Positions 9,205 through 18,441 of a stretch of 64,000 nt of DNA are shown here, piece after piece. Where the stretch lies: assembly GCA_017631085.1 (NCBI GenBank), contig JAGBTY010000053.1, positions 20,517 to 84,516 of the forward strand, written 5' to 3'. Under the pieces are notes generated by a model. That model was not told the origin of the DNA and did no database searches. It worked only from the letters and a program-made list of their open reading frames with translations. Source of the stretch: Clostridia bacterium. GTDB taxonomy: Bacteria; Bacillota; Clostridia; Oscillospirales; CAG-272. How positions within the stretch are numbered: position 1 is the first letter of the stretch; each line of letters opens with the position of its first letter. The position numbers were made by a program, and so were the translations under genes.

Positions 9205-11604
9205 ATGAATAAACAAAAAATGCTTTACTATATTGGCAATGCTCACCTTGATCCTGTTTGGCTCTGGAATTGGCAGGACGGCTATTCAGAAGTTCTTGCG
9301 ACCTTCAGAAGTGCTCTTGACAGAATGTACGAGCACGACGACTTCAAATTCACCTCCGCCTGCTCTGCTTATTATCAATGGGTCGAAAAAACCGATCCCG
9401 ATATGTTTGAGGAAATAAAGGCACGTGTAAAAGAGGGCAGATGGAATATCGTTGGTGGTATGTTCATTCAACCCGACTGCAATATCCCTTCGGGAGAGAG
9501 CTTTGCAAGACATACACTTATAAGCCAGCGGTATTTTAAAGAAAAATTCGATATTACCGTTAAGACAGGCTACAACGTGGACTCCTTTGGTCACAATGCG
9601 TCTATTCCGAAGATCCTCAATGCCGCAGGAATCGACAGATACGTTTTTATGCGTCCTTGTGAAACAGAAAAAGCTCTCGGCTTTGACCTTTTCAATTGGG
9701 AGAGCGACGACGGAAGTAAACTCCTCACCTACCGCATTCCCCATTATTACAACATACATATGCCCCGCCTACACCTGCTCGATGAGATAAGAGGCAGAGT
9801 TGATGCTGACGGAATACCTCGTATGGCGTTTTACGGAGTTGGAAACCACGGTGGAGGACCAACAGCCGAGCTTATCGACGCAATGAAAAAGAAAAACGTT
9901 CACGATGCGGTATTTTCTTCGGTAGATGATTATTTCGACGATCTTGACAAGGATCTCTCACTCCCCACTGTTTCCGAGGAGCTTCAGCACCACGCCAGAG
10001 GCTGTTATAGCGCTACCTCTTACGTAAAGGCAATGAACCGCAGATGCGAGGAATCACTCCTTGCCGCTGAGCGCCTTTGTGTAATGGCAAACAAGCTTGT
10101 AGGCTACCCCTATCCAAAAAAGAAATTCAACAAAGCGTGGAAAAACCTTCTCTTTAATCAGTTCCACGATATTCTGGCAGGCTGCTCGATCGAGAGCGCA
10201 TACAGAGATGCTTCTTACCTCTTTGGCGAGACAATGAGTATTGCCGAGCAAGAGATATACTTTGCATCTATCGCCATAGCCCGCAGGATAGACACTGGAA
10301 CACCTGTCAAGGAATGTATAAAGGCAGAAAAAACTTGGGACAGAGTATGGGATCACCCCACTCTTGGCTCACCCGTAGTTGTATTCAATCCTCACCCATT
10401 CCCCGTCAAAGATACGGTAAGAACTGCGCATATTACCGAGCGTATGACCGACGAGTGCGGAAACGATATTCCTTTCCAGATGGTCCGCAGCGAACAGACA
10501 AACGGCATGGACGACAAATACAGCGTATGCTTCATGGCAGAGCTCGAACCCTTTGGATATAAGGTATACAGAGCATTTCCGCCCACTGACGACGGAAGAA
10601 ACAGACCCGAGAAAACATTCGAGCCGCTCAAGGCTGCCGAGACAATGCTTGACAACGGCATAATCCGTGTTGAATTTGACAAAACGACAGGTGAGATAGC
10701 AAAGATAACCGAGCTATCTACAGGCAGAGTAATACTTTCGGGAGGAATCGGCACGATCCTTACTAACGAAGAAAAATGTGACACATGGGCTCATGACCAA
10801 AAGGACCTCGGAGAAGAGGTAGCAAGATTTGGCGATCCTGAATTCTCGGTTATAGAAAAAGGAGCTCTTCTCGTAACTCTTCGTGTAAAAACACGCACCG
10901 AAGGAGCAACTCTCACAAGGCACTACACACTTACGAAGGACAACGACGAGCTGCGCGTATGGTGCGAAGCAGAACTTGATACCCCCCACAAAGCAATGAA
11001 GCTCACATTCCCCGCAAAAGACAAGATCATCTGCGACATTCCTTACGGAACGGTCACAAGAGAACTTATGTGCGGCGAAGAGCCTTTCTCAAAATGGTTT
11101 GCAACAGGAGATATTTGCGTTGCAAATGATTGCAAGTACGGCTATGATACAACAACCGATACCATAAGAATGACCGTACTCCGAGGAGCAATATTTGCAG
11201 ATCACTTCGGTAATCGAGACGACCGTTGCAGGTACATGGAAAGAGGCCCGAGAGCCTTTTCCTACTCCATATTCCCATTTAAGACAAAAACCGATGCGCA
11301 CAAGCGCGCGGCTCTCTTGAATCTCCCCCTCAGAGGAATATACGAGACCTTCCACCATGGTGAGCTTCCCACAGCGTTTTCGGGATTTGAATGCAACTGT
11401 GACCATGCAATGTTCAGCGCCATAAAAATGAGCGAGGACGGAGATATTGCCGTAATCCGCGCATATGAAACAGAGGGACAAAGCGATAACGTCATGATAA
11501 AGCTTATGGGCAAGGAGATCGACCTCTCCCTCAAGGCAAACGGTATATCCACCGTGGACGAAAATTCTGCCCCTCTGCTCATCACGGAGTTCAAAAAGAA
11601 TTAA
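9205..11604 (+). CDS. Alpha-mannosidase (GH38)
   Basis: A 799-aa enzyme with the full GH38 layout. The zinc-binding motif NAHLDPVWLW (His14, Asp16) is at the N-terminus. The nucleophile motif GYNVDSFGHN has Asp126. A three-helix middle domain contains NQFHDILAGCSIESAY near residue 314, with a further zinc-ligand histidine. The C-terminal beta-domains follow. GH38 enzymes cleave alpha-mannosidic bonds in N-glycan or mannan fragments with retention of configuration. There is no signal peptide, so it is probably cytoplasmic and acts on imported oligosaccharides. GGGAGG lies 7 bp upstream of the start. It is divergent from the NahK-like kinase operon, which fits joint use of mannose/HexNAc glycans. 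Confidence 0.9.
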   Translation: MNKQKMLYYIGNAHLDPVWLWNWQDGYSEVLATFRSALDRMYEHDDFKFTSACSAYYQWVEKTDPDMFEEIKARVKEGRWNIVGGMFIQPDCNIPSGESFARHTLISQRYFKEKFDITVKTGYNVDSFGHNASIPKILNAAGIDRYVFMRPCETEKALGFDLFNWESDDGSKLLTYRIPHYYNIHMPRLHLLDEIRGRVDADGIPRMAFYGVGNHGGGPTAELIDAMKKKNVHDAVFSSVDDYFDDLDKDLSLPTVSEELQHHARGCYSATSYVKAMNRRCEESLLAAERLCVMANKLVGYPYPKKKFNKAWKNLLFNQFHDILAGCSIESAYRDASYLFGETMSIAEQEIYFASIAIARRIDTGTPVKECIKAEKTWDRVWDHPTLGSPVVVFNPHPFPVKDTVRTAHITERMTDECGNDIPFQMVRSEQTNGMDDKYSVCFMAELEPFGYKVYRAFPPTDDGRNRPEKTFEPLKAAETMLDNGIIRVEFDKTTGEIAKITELSTGRVILSGGIGTILTNEEKCDTWAHDQKDLGEEVARFGDPEFSVIEKGALLVTLRVKTRTEGATLTRHYTLTKDNDELRVWCEAELDTPHKAMKLTFPAKDKIICDIPYGTVTRELMCGEEPFSKWFATGDICVANDCKYGYDTTTDTIRMTVLRGAIFADHFGNRDDRCRYMERGPRAFSYSIFPFKTKTDAHKRAALLNLPLRGIYETFHHGELPTAFSGFECNCDHAMFSAIKMSEDGDIAVIRAYETEGQSDNVMIKLMGKEIDLSLKANGISTVDENSAPLLITEFKKN

Positions 11605-11623
11605 TAATTTTGCTCACAAAAAA

Positions 11624-11659
11624 ACGAAGCCATAAGTTACATAATACTTATGGCTTCGC
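11624..11659. terminator. Bidirectional terminator
   Basis: A stem of about 14 bp (ACGAAGCCATAAGT with its complement) between the convergent mannosidase and AraC regulator, with A runs on the left and T's on the right. Confidence 0.8.
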
Positions 11660-11671
11660 TTTTAAACAATA

Positions 11672-12472
11672 TTATTTTTTACTCATGTATTCCTTGGGGC
11701 TCATACCGTACTTTTTCTTAAAAGATATAAAGAAATTGGAAAGCGAACCAAAACCCGATTCAAAACAAGCATATGAAACAGAGCAGCCATTGGACAGAAG
11801 AACACATGCATATTCAAGTCGAAGTCTCGTCAATGCTTCAGTGTAAGTCTCACCTATCAGTTCCTTAAACAGCTCGCTGAAATATGTGGGATGGAATCCC
11901 GCTTCCTTTGCAACATCAGAGAGCGAAAGACGCTCCCTGAAGTGAAGCTCAAGATACATAAGCGCTCGGTTTATTCCTGATATTCTCTCAGAGGACGCGG
12001 CGGGCTTTTTAGAATCGGCAAAAAAGCTTGCTATATAGCTTAGAAGTAAAGGACTGCTGTTCCCCCCTCTTTCAAGCTCGTTTATAAGCAGCTCAATGGC
12101 AAGAACAAGCGCATCGTATTCTTTTCCGTCAAATTTTTTAACAGTTCCCGAATCGGTATTTGCAAGACGCAAAAACAACTCTTCGCTTATAATATGATCT
12201 CTAAAGATTATATTGTAAAGTGTAACCGAGCTATCCGATACTATCTCATGAAAATCGATAGGTCGGAGAAAGTATGCGCTTCCCTTTGAAAGCTCATATT
12301 TCTTTCCTCCTAAAATATGCGTTCCCTCACCGCCCGTAATAAGCTCTATTTCAAAATAATCGTGCCAATGAAGAGGAAAAGCAGTTACAACATTTTTACG
12401 TACAGCTATATTCTGTCCCTCGTCAAGATACATTTCCGCGGGAAGCTGTGGGTATGGGTGATTTCGGCTCAT
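11672..12472 (-). CDS. AraC-family transcriptional regulator
   Basis: About 266 aa. An N-terminal cupin ligand domain (FPLHWHDYFEIELITGGEG) is followed by a C-terminal double helix-turn-helix (LSLSDVAKEAGFHPTYFSELF, then CFESGFGSLSNFFISFKKKYG). The ATG at 12472 has GGAG 6 nt upstream, making the ATG at 12499 unlikely. It is divergent from a ROK kinase and a SIS isomerase gene and convergent with the mannosidase, so it may control either. The inducer is unknown. Confidence 0.85.
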   Translation of the reverse strand: MSRNHPYPQLPAEMYLDEGQNIAVRKNVVTAFPLHWHDYFEIELITGGEGTHILGGKKYELSKGSAYFLRPIDFHEIVSDSSVTLYNIIFRDHIISEELFLRLANTDSGTVKKFDGKEYDALVLAIELLINELERGGNSSPLLLSYIASFFADSKKPAASSERISGINRALMYLELHFRERLSLSDVAKEAGFHPTYFSELFKELIGETYTEALTRLRLEYACVLLSNGCSVSYACFESGFGSLSNFFISFKKKYGMSPKEYMSKK

Positions 12473-12500
12473 ATCAGTCTCCTTGTATAAAATTAGCATA

Positions 12501-12529
12501 ATTATAAACTATAATTTCATTTTTTGCAA
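12501..12529 (-). promoter_or_regulatory. Promoter of the AraC regulator
   Basis: On the minus strand TTGCAA (12529-12524), 17-bp spacer, TATAAT (12506-12501). Confidence 0.65.
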
Positions 12530-12704
12530 CACTTTCCGAAAAAATTGAATGTTTCTATTGGTTTTTATATTGTTTATAATCTAAAAAGTTGTTATTATTG
12601 TCTACGAAAGAAAACATGCAAGACTTCAATCATTACCGTCTGTACACCACGCAATTTATCTCAAGCTTTACAAATAATTCTTACAAATACAAGGAGAAGC
12701 TATA

Positions 12705-13649
12705 ATGTATATCTTAGGCTTTGACATAGGTGGAACAAAATGTGCTGCCATAACTGCCCACTGGGAGAATGAAAAAATAGAGCTTCTGGAAAGAGTAAGC
12801 TGTCCTACAGAACACTGTCAGCCGGAAGAAATGCTGGAAAAGCTCATTGCACTTGCCGATACCATACTTATAAAGACACCCGACCGAATAGGAATTTCTT
12901 GCGGAGGCCCTCTCGACTCAAAAGCGGGAATCATTATGAGTCCGCCAAATCTTCCTCTTTGGGACAACGTGGAAATAGTAAAGATAATGAAGGAGCATTA
13001 CGGCGTACCCGTAATACTTCAAAATGATGCCAACGCCTGTGCCGTAGCAGAATGGAAATTCGGAGCCGGCAGGGGAAAGAAAAACGTGGTATTCCTCACT
13101 TTCGGAACAGGTCTCGGAGCAGGCCTTATACTTGACGGGCATCTGTATACGGGCACTAACGACAACGCGGGAGAGGTAGGACATATAAGGCTTGATTCAT
13201 TCGGCCCCGTAGGCTACGGAAAAGCAGGCTCATTTGAAGGCTTTTGCAGCGGTGGCGGCATCGCTCAGCTTGGTGTGCTCAAAGCTAAGGAGCTTGAACA
13301 AATTGGAAAATATCCTTCGTTCTATAAAAAGGGGATGTCATATTCGGAGATAAGTGCGAAAACCATTGCCATTGCAGCAGACGAAGGAGACGAAACTGCT
13401 ATTGAGGTATACAAAATATGCGGTGAACACCTTGGCAGAGGTCTTTCGGTCATAATTGATATTCTCAATCCCGAGGTTATCGTTATAGGAAGTATTTTTG
13501 GCAGAAGTCATTCTCTGCTTTGGGAGCACACAAAAAAAATGATAGACAAGGAAGCTCTCGGATTATCCGCAAGTGTATGTAAGGTTGTCCCCGGAGAGCT
13601 TGGCGAAAAAATAGGAGACTTTGCATCCGTTGCTACGGCGGTTATATAA
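12705..13649 (+). CDS. ROK-family sugar kinase, zinc-motif-free type
   Basis: A 314-aa ROK protein. The N-terminal phosphate-binding loop is LGFDIGGTKCAA. The catalytic Asp lies in LQNDANACAVAEW near residue 107, and the second glycine-rich loop is FGTGLGAGLI. After GEVGHIRL the usual CxCGxxGCxE zinc motif is absent; the segment instead reads GPVGYGKAGSFEGFCSGGG. There is no N-terminal helix-turn-helix, so it is a kinase and not a NagC/Mlc repressor. It phosphorylates a hexose or amino sugar with ATP; the exact sugar is unknown. GGAG precedes the ATG. The gene for a SIS isomerase follows 20 bp later, so the two probably act in sequence. Confidence 0.85.
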   Translation: MYILGFDIGGTKCAAITAHWENEKIELLERVSCPTEHCQPEEMLEKLIALADTILIKTPDRIGISCGGPLDSKAGIIMSPPNLPLWDNVEIVKIMKEHYGVPVILQNDANACAVAEWKFGAGRGKKNVVFLTFGTGLGAGLILDGHLYTGTNDNAGEVGHIRLDSFGPVGYGKAGSFEGFCSGGGIAQLGVLKAKELEQIGKYPSFYKKGMSYSEISAKTIAIAADEGDETAIEVYKICGEHLGRGLSVIIDILNPEVIVIGSIFGRSHSLLWEHTKKMIDKEALGLSASVCKVVPGELGEKIGDFASVATAVI

Positions 13650-13669
13650 AATCAGGAGAAAAAATTATT

Positions 13670-14296
13670 ATGTTAAACGAATTATTCAACAGATATCCAA
13701 CACTCAAAGAGTGCGAGGAAAGCATACTTGCAGCCGAAAAAGCCATTATAGAATGTTATGAGAGGGGCGGAAAGCTTCTTCTTTGCGGAAACGGAGGCAG
13801 CTGTGCGGACTGCGATCATATCACGGGTGAGCTTATGAAGGGATTTCTTAAGAAAAGACCTCTTTCGGCTGAAAAGATCGCTGAAATGAAAAAGCTCTCC
13901 CCAACACTTGATGATGAGACACTGAAAAAGCTTCAATGCGGTCTCCCTGCCATCTCTCTTGTCAGCATGAATGCTCTTGTAAGCGCCTTTTGCAACGATG
14001 TTGATCCTGAACTTATCTATGCACAAAGCGTGCTTGGGCTTGGTAAATCTGGAGATATACTTATAGGCATCAGCACTTCCGGTAACGCAAAAAACGTTGC
14101 CGCTGCCGCAAAGGTCGCAAAAGGACTTGGCATGACAGTTATCGGCCTTACAGGGAAAAAAGGAGGAACACTTGGTGAGCTTTCTGACATCTCTATCCGC
14201 GTTCCCGAGTGCGAGACCTTCAAGGTACAGGAGCTTCACCTCCCTGTTTACCACTATCTCTGTGCAACGGTCGAAGCGCATTTCTTCGAAAACTAA
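13670..14296 (+). CDS. SIS-domain sugar isomerase, GmhA-like
   Basis: A 208-aa single SIS domain. The motif LLCGNGGSCADCDHITGEL near residue 37 corresponds to the CGNGGSAADAQHxxxEL of sedoheptulose-7-phosphate isomerase GmhA. ISTSGNAKNV marks the phosphate-binding loop. QELHLPVYHYL near the C-terminus supplies His/Glu residues that in GmhA bind zinc. An extra charged loop (about residues 62-90) is inserted relative to E. coli GmhA. The gene is 20 bp behind the ROK kinase, so a keto-aldose step on the kinase product is as likely as heptose synthesis. No other heptose genes are nearby. Confidence 0.78.
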   Translation: MLNELFNRYPTLKECEESILAAEKAIIECYERGGKLLLCGNGGSCADCDHITGELMKGFLKKRPLSAEKIAEMKKLSPTLDDETLKKLQCGLPAISLVSMNALVSAFCNDVDPELIYAQSVLGLGKSGDILIGISTSGNAKNVAAAAKVAKGLGMTVIGLTGKKGGTLGELSDISIRVPECETFKVQELHLPVYHYLCATVEAHFFEN

Positions 14297-14311
14297 TATT
14301 GTATATAAAAA

Positions 14312-14334
14312 CCGCCTTTAAAAAGGCGGCTTTT
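14312..14334 (+). terminator. Rho-independent terminator of the ROK-SIS operon
   Basis: The stem CCGCCTTT/AAAGGCGG is followed by CTTTTAT. Confidence 0.75.
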
Positions 14335-14353
14335 ATATTAGAAAATATATATA

Positions 14354-14382
14354 TTGATATTCTTCTGAAAATGTGATATAAT
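14354..14382 (+). promoter_or_regulatory. Promoter of the HtrA-like protease
   Basis: TTGATA (14354-14359), 17-bp spacer, TATAAT (14377-14382). Confidence 0.72.
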
Positions 14383-14417
14383 TACTCCACATATAAAAAT
14401 AATCGGGGAGATAAAAA

Positions 14418-15674
14418 ATGAACTTGCCAAAAAGAAAAAAAAATATATTTCTCATGCTTACTGCTCTCTGCGTTTTACTATCTATAACGCTTTGCGGTTG
14501 TTATACCTTTGAGATAAACGGTGTAAAGAGCACGCACGTAAACGAAGACGGAGATCTTATTGTAACATATTTTAACGGTCGAAAGGAAAATGCAGGTCCG
14601 GTAAAAGATGACGATAAAGACATCGACGGCGGTGATGCATACAATAATATTACGATAAATTCCCAAGGTGGAAGCGACCTGTCACTCGCCACTGCAAAAG
14701 GGCTAATGAGCACAGTCAGAATCATATCCAAATATGCATCGTCTCTCTCTCAAAGTGCCGGAGTCATATATAAGCTTGACAAATCTGCGGGCGACGCATA
14801 CATCCTAACGAATTATCACGCAGTCGCAAACTCCGAAAATGATATTTCCGACAACATATCGATATTTATTTATGGAAGCGAAATAAATAATTTGGCAATA
14901 AGCGCTGAGTACGTTGGCGGCTCTATGTATTACGACATTGCCATATTGAAGATAGAAAACAGTGACATTCTAAAATCCTCTGACGCCATCGCGGTCAAGG
15001 TTGCCGATGCGGATAATATCTTTGTAGGCGAGAGTGCTATTGCCATAGGGAACCCCGAAGGCTATGGACTTTCTGCGACCTGCGGAATAATAAGCGTAGA
15101 TTCGGAAAATATCAATATAACAGTGGAAGACAGAACAGAAGTTTCGTTCAGAGTTATGCGAATAGATACTGCAATAAACCACGGAAACAGCGGAGGCGGT
15201 CTTTATAATACCAAAGGGGAGCTTATCGGTATCGTAAACGCAAAGACAAGCGATACATCTATAGAAAATATCGCTTTTGCCATACCCATATCCACCGCTT
15301 GCGCGGTCGCCGACAGTATAATCGACCACCCCGACCATGACACTCTTCAACGTGCGATGCTCGGCGTTGTCGTTACAACTGCCGATTCAAGGGCGGTATA
15401 TGACGCCGAAAGCGGACGAACCACAATAGTTGAAAAGGTCAGTGTTTCTCAAATATCAAGCGGCTTCATAGCAGAAGGCATTCTCGCCGAAGGGGATATA
15501 CTGAAAACCATATCTATCGGAGACAGAGAAAAACAGATCACGAGACGTTTCCATTTGATCGATTTCATGCTCACCGCCCGCTTGGGAGATACGGTTGACC
15601 TCAAAATAGAACGAAACGGCGAGGAAACGACTGTTTCTTTCGTTATAACCGAGGACTGTATAGTTTCATATTAA
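14418..15674 (+). CDS. HtrA/DegP-like serine protease, lipoprotein
   Basis: A 418-aa exported protease. A lysine-rich start and hydrophobic stretch end in a lipobox-like LCGC with Cys28, so it is probably lipid-anchored on the outer face of the membrane. An acidic linker follows. The trypsin-like domain has the triad His134 (TNYHAV), Asp173 (YYDIAIL) and Ser258 (HGNSGGGL). A PDZ-like region covers roughly residues 315-410 (GILAEGDIL). It would handle misfolded surface proteins. It has its own promoter and a terminator. Cys-Gly at -2/-1 of the lipobox is acceptable but slightly unusual. Confidence 0.87.
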   Translation: MNLPKRKKNIFLMLTALCVLLSITLCGCYTFEINGVKSTHVNEDGDLIVTYFNGRKENAGPVKDDDKDIDGGDAYNNITINSQGGSDLSLATAKGLMSTVRIISKYASSLSQSAGVIYKLDKSAGDAYILTNYHAVANSENDISDNISIFIYGSEINNLAISAEYVGGSMYYDIAILKIENSDILKSSDAIAVKVADADNIFVGESAIAIGNPEGYGLSATCGIISVDSENINITVEDRTEVSFRVMRIDTAINHGNSGGGLYNTKGELIGIVNAKTSDTSIENIAFAIPISTACAVADSIIDHPDHDTLQRAMLGVVVTTADSRAVYDAESGRTTIVEKVSVSQISSGFIAEGILAEGDILKTISIGDREKQITRRFHLIDFMLTARLGDTVDLKIERNGEETTVSFVITEDCIVSY

Positions 15675-15678
15675 CACA

Positions 15679-15713
15679 AAAAGGAATGAGTTCCTTAAGC
15701 TCTCATTCCTTTT
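15679..15713 (+). terminator. Rho-independent terminator of the protease gene
   Basis: The stem AAAAGGAATGAG/CTCATTCCTTTT with an 11-nt loop. Confidence 0.82.
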
Positions 15714-15815
15714 CTTGATGATTAATCAATATTTTTTGGTGATATTCTAATAGATTTATACTGCTTTTTATGATATAATCATCATAAAGACTTATTTTTA
15801 TAAAGGAGATCTTTT

Positions 15816-17075
15816 ATGGCTCACCCTACATTTGACAAATTACCTAAAAGGCTTACCATAAGCTTTCCACTGTGGCTTATTTATGCCACCAAAGGAGAAT
15901 ATTCACCTTATTATGATATTGACAAGCTCATGAAAGAGCACGCCGAAAGAGGCTTTAACTGTATTCGAATAGATAGCGGCGCAGGTCTTATTCACGATCT
16001 CTCGGGAAAGCCTCGTGGAGATTTTGACCTTGGCACCATGTTCGGTGAATTCGAAAGGATTCCACGTCAGCAAGGATTTTTGGGAGACGGAGGACACGTT
16101 GATCTACTTTAGCGTTTAATAAAAACATTTGAATGCGCAAAAAAGTACAACATGTACGTAATTCTCTCGCAATGGTATTTTTTACATACGTATTGGTTTC
16201 ATAAAGAAGGAGATCCTATTGCCGACGAGATATTCGCAATACCAGCCCATGAAAGATTTGCGGCATTCGCAAAATTCTGGCACTATATCCTTCTCGAGCT
16301 GGAAAAGAAAGAGCTTGATGACCGCATAGTATTCGTTGAGCTTTTCAACGAGGTCAACGACCACCCTTATCAGTGCGGTGTAACAGGTTGGGATCACAAC
16401 GTCAAAAGAATAGTAGGAGCCGAAGAAACCGCGCAATTCCGTCAGGAGCATACAGATGCAATAGATTTTCTGCGTGACCGTCATCCACAGATTCTTTTCG
16501 GTTACGATTCCGACAATTCAGGAATGACATCTACGTGTATGCCCGAAAATGTAGACGTGTTTAATTTTCATTCATATTTTCTTTGGGGTGCATATGACCG
16601 CACTTATGCAAAGCATCCCGAATGGTTCAAGGGTGAGATCACTCGCGAGATAGTTAAAAGCTCGAGAGCGGGACGTAGACCCGCAAGCGACGATTGGTAT
16701 GTCCGTGTTGCGCAGCACAACGACATTGACTATTCCTACCTTGATGAGATCGAAAAAGAGCTTGAAAAACACTATATTGAAAATCGCGACCACTACCTTG
16801 CGTTGATGAGATCGGCGCTAAGCAATAATATTAAAGCCGCAAACGGAAGACCTATCGTATGCGGCGAAGGAGTAAGCTACATATGCTCAAAGCTAATTCT
16901 TTGGGAAGAACACTCCGAATCCTATTGGGAGCTCATCCGTGAAATGCTGGAGACATACAAAGCCGCGGGAATTTGGGGAAGCGTTATCCGAACCTGCATG
17001 GGTCCCGAAGATCCTTGCTGGGAGCTTAACAAGGATAAAATACTCGAACTTAACAAATTTTTCTTGGAAGATTAA
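15816..17075 (+). pseudogene. Clan GH-A glycosidase interrupted by an in-frame TAG
   Basis: One reading frame runs from the ATG at 15816 (AAAGGAGATC upstream) to the TAA ending at 17075, 419 codons, broken only by TAG at 16110-16112. Translation before the stop (GDGGHVDLL) and after it (RLIKTFECAKKYNMYVILSQW) joins without a gap, so this is a point change and not a frameshift. The protein looks like a TIM-barrel cellulase-like hydrolase: FVELFNEVNDH carries the acid/base Glu of the Asn-Glu pair, and GRPIVCGEGVSY the likely nucleophile Glu. No signal peptide is visible. Restart at the ATG at 16152 would lack the first two barrel strands. It could be a pseudogene, a sequencing error or a readthrough case. 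Confidence 0.75.
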
Positions 17076-17128
17076 AAAATAGGTTGTCTCAAGTTTGGGA
17101 AATTTTTCAAACTATCGGCAAACCACAC

Positions 17129-17169
17129 AAAAAACACTTGCTATCCGCAATGGACCGCAAGTGTTTTTT
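17129..17169. terminator. Bidirectional terminator
   Basis: The 13-bp stem AAAAAACACTTGC/GCAAGTGTTTTTT between the convergent glycosidase and oxidoreductase genes. Confidence 0.82.
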
Positions 17170-17230
17170 GTTATTTTGTCACAAAGAAATTTTTTAAAGA
17201 TTAATTCGGGACATTCGCTTTTTTAATTAA

Positions 17231-18412
17231 TTAAAACTCGGGAACCTCGATCTCTACTTCTCTACCGAGCTTTGCCGATTTAACTATACCATCAATAATT
17301 GCCTGGTTATAGATGATCTCTGAAGAAGGTACGGGAGCGGGGGTTCCGTTCTTACAAGCGTCAAGAAACGTACGGATCTTTCTGTCAAACAGATATACTA
17401 AAAGGTCACCGCCAGTAGTTTCAATTATCGGAACCTCGGTCTGTGTATCAAGACCCGATACCTGATGATATATTACCATAGGCTTATCAACGCTTCCGTT
17501 CCAACACTCTGTAGAAGGAATACGGAGGCTTCCCTTTGTACCCATGATTATCGTGTCACCGGGGGTGTCAAGGTTCATTGCCCATGCTATTCTGAAGTCG
17601 AGAACGATACCGCCCTCAAGACGAATGAATGCAGCCGCAAAATCGTCAACTCCGAACTTTTCAGCGTAGGCCTTTCTCTTATCCTCTGCATATCCACTGT
17701 ATTCGGGATCCTTTCCGAAGAAGGAAGAGGTGTAACCCGAAACGGTGAGAGGCTTGGGATAACCGAGAGCATTGAGAACAAGGTCAAGTGAGTAGCATCC
17801 GATATCACCGACTGCGCCTATTCCTGCCGTTTCGTCAGCAATAAAGGACGTTCCAAAAGGAGCAGGGATACCTCTGCGGCGTCCGCCACCTGTCTGAATG
17901 TAGTAGATATCGCCGAGTACGCCAGACTGAACTATCTTCTTTATCTGCTGCATATTTGCGTCCATTCTGGGCTGGAATCCGATAGAAAGAACCTTTCCGC
18001 TTCTCTTCTCTGCCTTCATGACCTCTACTGCCTCGTCAAGAGTAACCGTAAAGGGCTTTTCGAGAAGAACGTTTATACCCGCATCAAGAGCGTATATTGC
18101 AGGAGCTGCGTGCTGACGGTTGTATGTACAGATCGATACTGCATCAAGCGCCAATGACTTGTCGTCTATCATCTCCTTATGAGATGCGTAATCGGTCTTT
18201 GCACCCTCGATTCCGTATTTTTTGAAGAATTCCTCTGCCTTACCGGGAACGAGGTCGCATCCTGCAACTATCTCAACGTCTGGCTGTGCGAGATATGCTT
18301 CCATGTGGTTATTTGCTATCCAGCCGCAACCTATGATACCTATTCTCATTTTCTTGGACGTGTCGATCTTAGCTCCGCCCGTTCTGTCTGTGAAACTGTT
18401 AAGCTGTGACAT
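17231..18412 (-). CDS. Gfo/Idh/MocA-family oxidoreductase
   Basis: A 393-aa dehydrogenase. After a 21-residue polar leader the Rossmann motif reads MRIGIIGCGWIANNHMEAY, followed by the catalytic NVLLEKPFT motif near residue 120 and the alpha/beta catalytic domain containing GDIGCYSLDLVL, where Asp and His/Tyr residues usually bind substrate. AGGAGG lies 8 bp before the ATG, which supports the longer start. It follows a TIM-barrel isomerase by about 30 bp in the same operon, a pairing typical of inositol or unusual-sugar catabolism. Confidence 0.87.
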   Translation of the reverse strand: MSQLNSFTDRTGGAKIDTSKKMRIGIIGCGWIANNHMEAYLAQPDVEIVAGCDLVPGKAEEFFKKYGIEGAKTDYASHKEMIDDKSLALDAVSICTYNRQHAAPAIYALDAGINVLLEKPFTVTLDEAVEVMKAEKRSGKVLSIGFQPRMDANMQQIKKIVQSGVLGDIYYIQTGGGRRRGIPAPFGTSFIADETAGIGAVGDIGCYSLDLVLNALGYPKPLTVSGYTSSFFGKDPEYSGYAEDKRKAYAEKFGVDDFAAAFIRLEGGIVLDFRIAWAMNLDTPGDTIIMGTKGSLRIPSTECWNGSVDKPMVIYHQVSGLDTQTEVPIIETTGGDLLVYLFDRKIRTFLDACKNGTPAPVPSSEIIYNQAIIDGIVKSAKLGREVEIEVPEF

Positions 18413-18441
18413 TCCTGTCTCCTCCTAAATTTAAATTTTTA

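Noticed and set aside
16110-16112. Genome-wide reassignment of TAG to an amino acid
   Set aside because: Only one internal TAG is seen in about 55 kb of coding sequence; true recoding would leave many.
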